DNA from: Actinomycetota bacterium
GTDB taxonomy: Bacteria > Actinomycetota > Acidimicrobiia > Acidimicrobiales > Ilumatobacteraceae
DNA: 7,930 bases
Reading direction: 5' to 3'
Assembly (NCBI GenBank): GCA_026393655.1
Contig: JAPKZT010000246.1
Coordinates: 1-7,930, forward strand
Shown: positions 1 to 5,889 of the stretch, one piece after another
Position numbering within the stretch: position 1 is the stretch's first letter
Layout: every line of letters begins with the position of its first letter
The notes under the pieces: generated by a model
Told to the model about the DNA's origin: nothing
Database searches by the model: none
The model's input: the letters and a program-made list of their open reading frames with translations, nothing else
Position numbers and translations under genes: made by a program

Positions 1-2092
1 CTTGTTTAATTTGCCCTCCACGGTCGTTGATGATGGCGCGAACTTTGCCCCATGCAGCACCCGCGACAATTGGGTCACCAACCTTGAGCATGCCTTTGTC
101 AACCATGATCGTGGCCACCGGACCGCGACCAATATCTAGTTGTGCTTCAAGCACTACACCTTTGGCTCGACCTGTTGGGTTCGCAGTCAACTCTTCAAGT
201 TCGGCAACTGCATTCAACTGATCAAGTAAATCGTCAATGCCTAAACCACTTTGCGCTGACATCTCAACAACGATCGTGTCGCCACCCCATGCTTCTGGCG
301 TCAACTGCTGTTCGGCGAGACCTGCGAGAACTCGCTGTACATCGGCATTATCTTTGTCGATTTTATTTAGTGCGACAACGATTGGTACGCCAGCAACACG
401 AGCATGGTTAATCGCTTCAATTGTTTGAGGCATGACTCCGTCGTCGGCAGCGACAACCAACACAACAATGTCAGTTACGCCTGCACCACGAGCACGCATT
501 TTGGTAAACGCAGCGTGACCTGGTGTGTCGATAAAAGTAATCAATTTGCCATCTTTTTCAACTTGGTATGCGCCAATATGTTGCGTTATTCCACCGGCTT
601 CACCAGACACAACATTGGCATTGCGAATTTTGTCAAGCAGAGTTGTTTTACCGTGGTCAACGTGACCCATGATCGTAATAATTGGTGGACGAGTCATTTG
701 TGTCTCAGGATCATCGTCGTCTGCATCATCAAACATTGCTTGCAATTCGAGTTCTTCTTGTTGACCTGGGTCAACAAGCAAAATCTCTGCACCACACTCA
801 AGTGCGAAGAGTTCCATTTGTTCATCGACGAGTGTCATCGTGGCGGTGACCATTTCGCCGTGCTCAAGCAAGAATCGCACGACATCAGCCGGCGTGCGAT
901 TTAATTTCGGTGCAAACTCTTGTGACGAACCGCCACGCTCGATAACAATTATCCCCTCAGGTACAGGGCTCGCGCTGGCCGTATAACTTGTCGGTGTTTG
1001 CGGAAGCTGCTCTTCGAATTCTTGACGACGTTGCCCTCTAGTTTTTTTACGCGGACTACGACGTTGCCCACCAGGACCACGACCAGGTGCCGGGCGACCG
1101 CCAGGACCAGTTGGACTACTTCGACCAAGTGCAGTTCCGCGTCCACCAGTTGGTGCACCCGGACGACCACCAGCACCAGCAGGACCACGACCAGGGGCAG
1201 AACGATCCGGAGTTGTACGACCGCCTGAACCAGCAGGACCACGACCAAGTTGTGAAGCAGGAATTCGACCAGTTCGTGCATTTGTTGATGGCGCCGTACT
1301 ACGTGGTGCCGAACGATTGAACGGCGGACGAGTTACGCCACCTTCAGGTCGACGCGCAATTGGCGGTGGCGGAATCGGACGCGAAGAACCAGGTGGTGGA
1401 GGAATCGGACGAGTTGAACCAGGCAAAGTCGGACGACCAGGAACAGTTGCGCCACCAACGCGATTTGGCTGTGTCGGCTGTGTCGGCTGCGTCGTCGTCG
1501 GCGCAGTACTCGCGGCAGGTGCCTGAGTTGGTTGCTGCGTTTTTTGTTGCGTTATTTGTGTAGCTGGTTGCGGAGTTACCGCCGGCTGACGAACTGGTTC
1601 TGGTTGCAGCGGTTGTATTTGACGAACTGGCTGTGTGGCTGAACGAGCAGTTGGGCTCGTCTGATTAGGTTGCGCGGATGAAACTACGCGAGTTACGGCG
1701 ACTTCAGTTTCGCGCGGCGTAGTTGGCGTCTCGACCACCACTTCTGGTGTTTCAACTGGAGTATCAGACTCTGTAACTTTTTTCGCTGCGGCTTTTTTAG
1801 CCGTCGTGCCGGTGCCCGCAGTTTTCTTAGCGACGGCTTTCTTAACTGTCTCGCCGGCAACTTTTTTTGCAGCAGCTTTCTTGACAGGTTTTGTCGAAAC
1901 TTCTTCTGGTTGCGATTCGCGAATCAGACCTTCACGTTCAGCACGACTACGAATACGATCGGCCTGCGCGTCAATAATCGTTGACGATGGGCCCTTAACA
2001 CCGATGCCGAGTTTTCCGCTGAGGTCAATAACCTCGGCGTTCGTCATTCCGAGTTCTTTGGCGATCTCGTGAACGCGTTTAGCCTTTGCCAA
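1..2092 (-). CDS. infB: translation initiation factor IF-2, partial (C-terminus beyond left edge)
   Basis: IF-2 is the GTPase that brings initiator fMet-tRNA to the 30S subunit and promotes subunit joining. I translated this strand by hand: 697 codons with no in-frame stop, running off the left edge. In order: an IF2_N-type domain at residues 1-50 (KAKRVHEIAKELGMTNAEVI); a low-complexity linker at about 68-377; a second IF2_N-like block at about 378-440; and the G domain, with G1 GHVDHGKT at 476-483, G3 DTPGH at 522-526, G4 NKID at 576-579 and G5 SAQSG at 612-616. Domain II then begins (GPVATIMVDKG, VAGAAWGKVRA). The remaining C-terminal domains lie outside the window. I chose TTG at 2092-2090 because the family N-terminus starts there and GAAAGG lies 9 nt upstream; no ATG fits. 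It follows nusA by 5 nt, so it is co-transcribed and probably translationally coupled. The identification is secure; the exact start slightly less so. Confidence 0.97.
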   Translation of the reverse strand, partial: MAKAKRVHEIAKELGMTNAEVIDLSGKLGIGVKGPSSTIIDAQADRIRSRAEREGLIRESQPEEVSTKPVKKAAAKKVAGETVKKAVAKKTAGTGTTAKKAAAKKVTESDTPVETPEVVVETPTTPRETEVAVTRVVSSAQPNQTSPTARSATQPVRQIQPLQPEPVRQPAVTPQPATQITQQKTQQPTQAPAASTAPTTTQPTQPTQPNRVGGATVPGRPTLPGSTRPIPPPPGSSRPIPPPPIARRPEGGVTRPPFNRSAPRSTAPSTNARTGRIPASQLGRGPAGSGGRTTPDRSAPGRGPAGAGGRPGAPTGGRGTALGRSSPTGPGGRPAPGRGPGGQRRSPRKKTRGQRRQEFEEQLPQTPTSYTASASPVPEGIIVIERGGSSQEFAPKLNRTPADVVRFLLEHGEMVTATMTLVDEQMELFALECGAEILLVDPGQQEELELQAMFDDADDDDPETQMTRPPIITIMGHVDHGKTTLLDKIRNANVVSGEAGGITQHIGAYQVEKDGKLITFIDTPGHAAFTKMRARGAGVTDIVVLVVAADDGVMPQTIEAINHARVAGVPIVVALNKIDKDNADVQRVLAGLAEQQLTPEAWGGDTIVVEMSAQSGLGIDDLLDQLNAVAELEELTANPTGRAKGVVLEAQLDIGRGPVATIMVDKGMLKVGDPIVAGAAWGKVRAIINDRGGQIKQ
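962..1891 (-). repeat. low-complexity linker of IF-2 in three compositional zones
   Basis: This part of infB encodes residues 68-377 and has three zones. Residues 68-105 are Lys/Ala-rich with histone-H1-like repeats (VKKAAAKKV, VKKAVAKKT, AKKAAAKKV). Residues about 110-240 are rich in Pro, Thr, Gln and Val (QPTQPTQPN). Residues about 240-360 are rich in Pro, Gly and Arg, with PIPPPP twice, repeated GRGP and GGRP units, and a basic end (RKKTRGQRRQ). Long disordered G/R/P linkers here are known in actinobacterial IF-2, so the region is probably natural. The skewed composition also leaves other frames open on both strands, which creates spurious ORFs. Confidence 0.85.
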
Positions 2093-2097
2093 AGTGT

Positions 2098-3258
2098 CTA
2101 GCCTTTCGATTCTTCAGTTGATGCACCAGATTGTGCAGCTACTTGTTCTTGACTCAGAATCGATCCGTCAGCAGCGTGCCACTCCATTGCGCCCGTGTCT
2201 ATGTTCGTCTTCCATTCGCCTTCTGCATAAACAGACTCAGTCGTGGTTTCAACTGCACGTCGCACCACGCCATTACCTTCGGCTGCAACTTCAGATTCGC
2301 TTTTAATGTCGATTCGTACACCAGTCAGCCGCGCAGCAAGTGTGGCGTTGACACCCATCTTGCCAATCGCTAATGACAATTGAAAATCTGGCACGATTAC
2401 ATCGGCTTGAGTTTCGTCTGCACTTAAGCGCACTTCAGTAACTTTTGCAGGCGACATTGCTTTGGCAATGAAGTCACGTTTGTCTTCGCTGAATGGGATG
2501 ATGTCTACTTTTTCGCCGCGCAATTCGTTGACAACCATTCTCACTCGCCCACCACGCGCGCCAACACAAGCACCGACTGGGTCAATTGCTTTATCGTTTG
2601 ACCACACTGCAATTTTCGTGCGTTGACCCGGTTCACGAGCACATGATTTAATCTCAACAATTCGATCAGCAATCTCAGGTACTTCCATTTCGAAAAGTCG
2701 CATAATCAAACCTGGGTGGGTACGGCTAACAACGATCTGCGGGCCCTTTGGCGTGCGACGCACTTCGACGATGTACGCCTTGAGACGAGCATTTGGCTCA
2801 CGAGTCTCGCCGAGCACTTGCTCTGCTTGTGGCAACAACGCTTCGACTCGACCAAGATCGAGCAACGTGTAACGAGTGTCCGTCTTTTGCACTGTTCCTG
2901 AAACAATGTCGCCTTCGCGGTTCGCGTACTCTTCGAACTTGCGCTCGCGTTCTACTTCTCGAATTCGTTGACTCATCACCTGACGGAAAGTCACCGCGGC
3001 AATTCGACCGAGCTCGTCTTTCTTTGGTGTGTCATCTCGTTCGTTAATCCATTCACCGTCATCATTTACGTCGTATGCAGTGAAAGTAATATCCATGTTG
3101 TCTGGGTTTACTCCGACAATCACTTCATCTGCAGCACCAGGTCGCTTTTTGTACGCCGTGGCTAATGCTTCGACAAGAACTTGCAATAATGCGTCAATTG
3201 TGATTCCGCGATCTGCTGCGAGCATGCGCAGCGCTTCCGACATGTCCATGTTGCTCAT
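2098..3258 (-). CDS. nusA: transcription termination/antitermination factor NusA
   Basis: NusA binds RNA polymerase and nascent RNA, promotes pausing and intrinsic termination, and takes part in antitermination on rRNA operons. The 386-residue product has an N-terminal polymerase-binding domain (1-115), an S1 domain starting at GDIVSGTVQ (116 to about 181), KH1 with DPVGACVGARGGRVR (226-240, GxxG loop 233-236), and KH2 with AIGKMGVNATLAARLTG (297-313, GxxG loop 299-302). It then has a 66-residue tail (321-386) that does not look like the acidic repeats of E. coli NusA and makes it longer than compact actinobacterial NusA proteins. I chose ATG 3258 because it shares ATGA with the rimP stop and has GGAGG 10 nt upstream. 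A longer frame opens at 3333 inside rimP, but its extra residues do not resemble NusA. infB follows after 5 nt with no ylxR between. Confidence 0.97.
   Translation of the reverse strand: MSNMDMSEALRMLAADRGITIDALLQVLVEALATAYKKRPGAADEVIVGVNPDNMDITFTAYDVNDDGEWINERDDTPKKDELGRIAAVTFRQVMSQRIREVERERKFEEYANREGDIVSGTVQKTDTRYTLLDLGRVEALLPQAEQVLGETREPNARLKAYIVEVRRTPKGPQIVVSRTHPGLIMRLFEMEVPEIADRIVEIKSCAREPGQRTKIAVWSNDKAIDPVGACVGARGGRVRMVVNELRGEKVDIIPFSEDKRDFIAKAMSPAKVTEVRLSADETQADVIVPDFQLSLAIGKMGVNATLAARLTGVRIDIKSESEVAAEGNGVVRRAVETTTESVYAEGEWKTNIDTGAMEWHAADGSILSQEQVAAQSGASTEESKG
2102..2107 (-). promoter_or_regulatory. infB ribosome-binding site
   Basis: GAAAGG lies within the last two codons of nusA, 9 nt before the infB TTG. 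It is the only good Shine-Dalgarno match near the conserved IF-2 N-terminus, and it decides the TTG start. Because it sits inside nusA, ribosomes finishing nusA pass over it, which suggests translational coupling (inferred). Confidence 0.7.
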
Positions 3259-3839
3259 GATGCTTTGGCCTCCGTTGTAGTAGCGAATTTTTTCTTTGAA
3301 TGACGAGCTTCTTCTTTTGAAGTCGTCTTCCATTCGAATACGGTTCGAGCGCGGTCAATCGTCGCGTAGTTGATTTTGATTTCTACATCGCTTGAATTGC
3401 GCAAGGTGATCTCACGATCGTCAGCACTAACCAAAACGCCTTGTACGCGACGCTCGCCACCAGTTTCGAGAGGTGCACTCAATCGCACATTGATTACTTT
3501 GTTGACCTCGCGAATGTAATGACGCGGCAATCGCAAATTGCGCTCAAGACCAGGGCTTGTTACTTCAAGGGTGTAACGACCAGGCACCGGCTCGGAGTGG
3601 TCAAACTCTTTTGATATTAGACGTGTGAGTAACCCAATCTTCTCAAGGTCAACGCCAGCAGGTTGACCATTTTCGCCAAGCATGCCAGGCTTAGTATCAA
3701 CAACTACTCGCACAACACCACTCACAAATTCGAGGTCGTAGAGATCAAGGCCGAGATCGCTAACAATCGGTGTGACAAGTTCGCTGATACGCGTGACTAT
3801 TACATTCGTGCCTGCACTCTCGTTTGAACTCGACACCAT
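3255..3839 (-). CDS. rimP: ribosome maturation factor RimP
   Basis: RimP is a cytoplasmic factor needed for maturation of the 30S ribosomal subunit. The 194-residue product has the N-terminal domain with the family signature YTLEVTSPGLER at 89-100, followed by RHYIREVNKVINVRLSAP, where the C-terminal SH3-like barrel begins (about 107-170). It ends in a Lys/Thr-rich tail (KEEARHSKKKFATTTEAKAS), which makes it somewhat longer than the usual 150-165 residues. The ATG at 3839 has AAAGGAGAG just upstream. It is the first gene of the leftward operon and overlaps nusA by 4 nt (ATGA). The order rimP-nusA-infB is conserved across bacteria and supports the call. Confidence 0.96.
   Translation of the reverse strand: MVSSSNESAGTNVIVTRISELVTPIVSDLGLDLYDLEFVSGVVRVVVDTKPGMLGENGQPAGVDLEKIGLLTRLISKEFDHSEPVPGRYTLEVTSPGLERNLRLPRHYIREVNKVINVRLSAPLETGGERRVQGVLVSADDREITLRNSSDVEIKINYATIDRARTVFEWKTTSKEEARHSKKKFATTTEAKAS
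3269..3273 (-). promoter_or_regulatory. nusA ribosome-binding site
   Basis: GGAGG lies inside the 3' end of rimP, 10 nt before the ATG at 3258. With the ATGA stop/start overlap it fixes the nusA start and rejects the longer frame opening at 3333. Termination of rimP next to re-initiation of nusA suggests coupled translation. Confidence 0.8.
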
Positions 3840-3846
3840 TAGAAAT

Positions 3847-3856
3847 CTCTCCTTTC
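3847..3856 (-). promoter_or_regulatory. rimP ribosome-binding site
   Basis: GAAAGGAGAG is a strong Shine-Dalgarno match whose GGAG core ends 9 nt before the rimP ATG at 3839. It supports that start codon. Confidence 0.85.
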
Positions 3857-3890
3857 TCGTTATAAAACTGTTAAATCACTACCAAATAGC

Positions 3891-3909
3891 CTTTTTACTT
3901 ACTAAAAAG
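3891..3909. repeat. AT-rich inverted repeat in the rimP leader
   Basis: Perfect 7-bp arms CTTTTTA (3891-3897) and TAAAAAG (3903-3909) flank the 5-nt loop CTTAC. In the leftward transcript this would form a weak A/U hairpin between the terminator-like hairpin and the rimP ribosome-binding site. It could also be a DNA-binding palindrome. It is seen directly; its function is unknown. Confidence 0.5.
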
Positions 3910-3919
3910 ACACCCGATA

Positions 3920-3951
3920 GAAAACAAAAGGCGTGGGCCTAAACCCACGCC
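3920..3951 (-). terminator. intrinsic terminator-like hairpin upstream of rimP
   Basis: Read on the minus strand, GGCGTGGG (3951-3944), loop TTTAGG (3943-3938) and CCCACGCC (3937-3930) form a perfect 8-bp GC-rich stem. It is followed at once by the T-rich run TTTTGTTTTC (3929-3920). The plus-strand side lacks a T-tract right after the stem, so it is directional toward rimP. No gene lies upstream on this strand that would need terminating, because proS runs the other way. It is either an attenuator in the leader of rimP-nusA-infB or a guard against antisense transcription from the proS region. Confidence 0.75.
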
Positions 3952-3981
3952 TTCGGTTCAATGAACTTTTAGGTCGCCTTA

Positions 3982-3987
3982 AGTATA
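3982..3987 (-). promoter_or_regulatory. possible -10 box of the rimP-nusA-infB promoter
   Basis: TATACT on the minus strand matches the TATAAT consensus at five of six positions. Transcription would start near 3975, giving a leader of about 135 nt that includes the terminator-like hairpin. I find no convincing -35 box at 16-18 bp (the sequence there is CTAAAA-like), so the call is tentative. The complementary strand here reads TATAGG (3984-3989) and could serve proS in the opposite direction, also with a poor -35. Confidence 0.35.
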
Positions 3988-4045
3988 GGGGCGCGGAACT
4001 AAAGTTTTAGATGGCGCTATTGCTCGCGCCGCCAAGTGAGGGCTC

Positions 4046-4093
4046 GTGATTTTGCGGATGTCAACAATGTTTTTAAGGACCGCCGCCAAGTGA
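4046..4093 (+). CDS. 15-codon upstream ORF copying the ProRS N-terminus
   Basis: The first copy of the tandem repeat has its own GAGGG (4038-4042) and GTG start. It encodes VILRMSTMFLRTAAK: twelve residues identical to the ProRS N-terminus, then a junction peptide and a TGA stop at 4091-4093. The stop overlaps the GAGGG (4092-4096) that serves the real proS start at 4100, a geometry typical of translational coupling. It may be a leader peptide, a decoy start, or a by-product of the duplication with no function. There is no direct evidence that it is translated. Confidence 0.4.
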   Translation: MILRMSTMFLRTAAK

Positions 4094-4096
4094 GGG
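4092..4096 (+). promoter_or_regulatory. proS ribosome-binding site (short spacing)
   Basis: GAGGG lies only 3 nt before the GTG at 4100 and 15 nt before the ATG at 4112, so neither spacing is ideal. Protein similarity rather than the site itself supports GTG 4100. The site overlaps the stop of the upstream ORF. Confidence 0.45.
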
Positions 4097-4099
4097 CTC

Positions 4100-5872
4100 G
4101 TGATTTTGCGGATGTCAACAATGTTTTTAAGGACTTTACGCGATGACCCAGCTGATGCCGAGGTGCCGAGCCATCGCTTATTGGTTCGGGCTGGATACAT
4201 TCGGCGTGCTGCCCCAGGTGGTTATACATGGTTGCCTCTTGGTTTGCGAACCCTGAACAGAGTTGAAACGATCGTCCGCGAAGAAATGGATGCAATTGGC
4301 GCTCAAGAAGTGCACTTTCCTGCGATGCTGCCTCGCGAACCGTATGAGATTACTGGTCGTTGGACAGATTACGGGCCTAACTTGTTTCGCTTGCAGGACA
4401 GACGTGGTATTGATTTTTTGCTCGGACCAACCCACGAAGAAATGTTCACGCTATTAGTAAAAGATCTCTACAGCAGTTACAAAGATTTACCGCTGTGGCT
4501 ATATCAAATTCAAACTAAATTTCGCGATGAGGCTCGCCCACGCGCAGGTCTGTTGCGCGGTCGCGAATTTTTGATGAAAGACTCTTACAGTTTCGATATT
4601 GATGACGAAGGATTGCAACGAAGTTACGATGCGCACCGCAGCGCTTATTTGAGGACTTTTGACAGACTGGGTTTGCCATATGCGGTCGTCTCGGCAATGT
4701 CTGGCGCTATGGGTGGCTCGGCATCTGAGGAATTTTTGTTTCCGTGTGATTCGGGCGAAGACACGTTTGTTAGTTGCGATAGTTGCTCGTACTCAGCCAA
4801 CACCGAGGCCGTGCGGGTTGGCGAGCCAGCCAAGATTGATTACTCGAATATTGGAGCGGCTGTTGTATACGACACGCCGGCCACGCCGACAATCGCCACT
4901 TTGGTTGATTTGTTTAACACGCGTTCTGATTTGAAGCGTGCCGATCGTCAGTGGATGGCCGCCGACACACTCAAGAATGTCATCGTTAATTTGCGCTATC
5001 CAGATGGACGCACCGAGCCACTTGCAGTTGGTGTGCCAGGTGATCGTGATGTCGACACAAAGCGACTTGAAGCACAAGTCTCGCCAGCCGAAATCGTCGA
5101 GTTCACTGAAGCAGATTTCGCCGCGAACAAGAATCTCGTCAAGGGCTACATCGGGCCGCAGTCACTCGGGTTGAAAAATTCAAGTGGTATCAAATATTTG
5201 CTTGATCGCAGCATCGCATTTGGTAGCGCGTGGATCACTGGTGCTAACGCGCCAGGTCGCCACGTTGCCGGTCTCGTTTACGGCCGAGATTTTTCGTGCG
5301 ACGGCGTAGTTGACGCTGCCGATGTTCGCGCCGGTGACGCATGCCCAAAATGCAATGCGAAACTACAGATTCGCCGCGGCATCGAGATCGGTCATGTGTT
5401 TCAACTCGGTCGAAAATACGCCGAAGCTCTCGGGCTCACTGTGCTTGACCAAAACGGAAAATCGCAAATCGTCACAATGGGTTCTTATGGCATCGGCGTC
5501 TCGCGTGCAGTCGCTGCAATTGCCGAAGCGAACCATGACGAAATTGGTTTGAAGTGGCCTTCTGCTGTTTCGCCTACAGATGTACACATTGTTGTTGCAG
5601 GTAAACCTGGAGATGAAACCTCAACTGTTGGCGAAGCACTCGCAACTGCACTGCACGATCAAAACATGACTGTGCTGATTGACGATCGTAAAGGTGTCTC
5701 ACCAGGAGTCAAATTTAAAGATGCCGAATTAATTGGCACACCACGCATCGTTATCGCTGGTCGCGGTGTCGCAACCGGAGTAGTAGAAGTTCGCAATCGC
5801 CGTGCCGGAACTTCAGGTGATGTCGCTATCAATGATGCCGCGAAGCACATTGTTGCAATGCCGATAAATTAA
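4100..5872 (+). CDS. proS: prolyl-tRNA synthetase, bacterial type with editing domain
   Basis: This cytoplasmic class II synthetase joins proline to tRNA-Pro. The 590-residue product shows GPTHEE (109-114), motif 2 FRDEARPRAGLLRGREF (141-157), an inserted YbaK-like editing domain at roughly 220-405 with TLKNVIV (Lys292, likely counterpart of the editing-site Lys of E. coli), motif 3 MGSYGIGVSRAVAAIAE (460-476), and a C-terminal anticodon-binding domain with VKFKDAELIGTPRIVIAGRG (537-556). This is the bacterial type, not the eukaryote/archaeal-like one. I chose GTG 4100 because actinobacterial homologues, as I remember them, start MITRMSELFLRTLR, aligning with MILRMSTMFLRTLR here. The alternatives are ATG 4112 and 4121. 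The gene's 5' end is duplicated in tandem just upstream. manA follows after 17 nt. Confidence 0.97.
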   Translation: MILRMSTMFLRTLRDDPADAEVPSHRLLVRAGYIRRAAPGGYTWLPLGLRTLNRVETIVREEMDAIGAQEVHFPAMLPREPYEITGRWTDYGPNLFRLQDRRGIDFLLGPTHEEMFTLLVKDLYSSYKDLPLWLYQIQTKFRDEARPRAGLLRGREFLMKDSYSFDIDDEGLQRSYDAHRSAYLRTFDRLGLPYAVVSAMSGAMGGSASEEFLFPCDSGEDTFVSCDSCSYSANTEAVRVGEPAKIDYSNIGAAVVYDTPATPTIATLVDLFNTRSDLKRADRQWMAADTLKNVIVNLRYPDGRTEPLAVGVPGDRDVDTKRLEAQVSPAEIVEFTEADFAANKNLVKGYIGPQSLGLKNSSGIKYLLDRSIAFGSAWITGANAPGRHVAGLVYGRDFSCDGVVDAADVRAGDACPKCNAKLQIRRGIEIGHVFQLGRKYAEALGLTVLDQNGKSQIVTMGSYGIGVSRAVAAIAEANHDEIGLKWPSAVSPTDVHIVVAGKPGDETSTVGEALATALHDQNMTVLIDDRKGVSPGVKFKDAELIGTPRIVIAGRGVATGVVEVRNRRAGTSGDVAINDAAKHIVAMPIN

Positions 5873-5889
5873 TTGATAGAGCAAAGAAA

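Larger units (their letters stand above)
4027..4134. repeat. perfect 54-bp tandem duplication over the proS start
   Basis: Positions 4027-4080 and 4081-4134 are identical over all 54 bases. Each unit begins CGCCGCCAAGTGAGGG and ends TTTTTAAGGAC. A unit holds the proS ribosome-binding site (GAGGG), the GTG start and codons 1-11 plus part of codon 12. The second copy belongs to the real gene; the first is an extra copy upstream. Perfect identity means a recent event, active homogenisation or an assembly artefact. A 54-bp unit is a multiple of three, yet the first copy does not extend the protein, because its frame meets TGA in the second copy. Confidence 0.95.

Noticed and set aside
404..904. 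166-codon open frame on the plus strand
   Set aside because: It lies antisense to the conserved G domain of infB, whose minus-strand frame carries all GTPase motifs. The plus-strand product is Cys/His/Asn-rich and resembles no family I know.
949..1281. 110-codon open frame on the minus strand, Val/Leu-rich
   Set aside because: It is in a different frame from infB on the same strand. It comes from the G/R/P low-complexity codons read one base out and looks like a false transmembrane protein.
3259..3333. 25-residue N-terminal extension of NusA
   Set aside because: It lies fully inside rimP, has no NusA-like residues, and the ATG at 3258 has GGAGG upstream and the ATGA overlap.
3859..3864. TATAAC as -10 box for rimP
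   Set aside because: Transcription would begin in or next to the ribosome-binding site at 3847-3856, and no good -35 lies at normal spacing.
3930..3951. The GC hairpin as a plus-strand terminator
   Set aside because: On the plus strand the stem is followed by TTCGGTTC rather than a T-tract, and no plus-strand gene ends upstream of it.
3840..4099. T-box riboswitch controlling proS
   Set aside because: The leader is short and I find no T-box consensus or specifier-loop structure before the start.
4017..4295. Minus-strand open frame with a repeated peptide (SLKTLLTSAKSRALTWRR)
   Set aside because: The peptide repeat is simply the 54-bp DNA duplication read antisense; the rest is antisense to proS.
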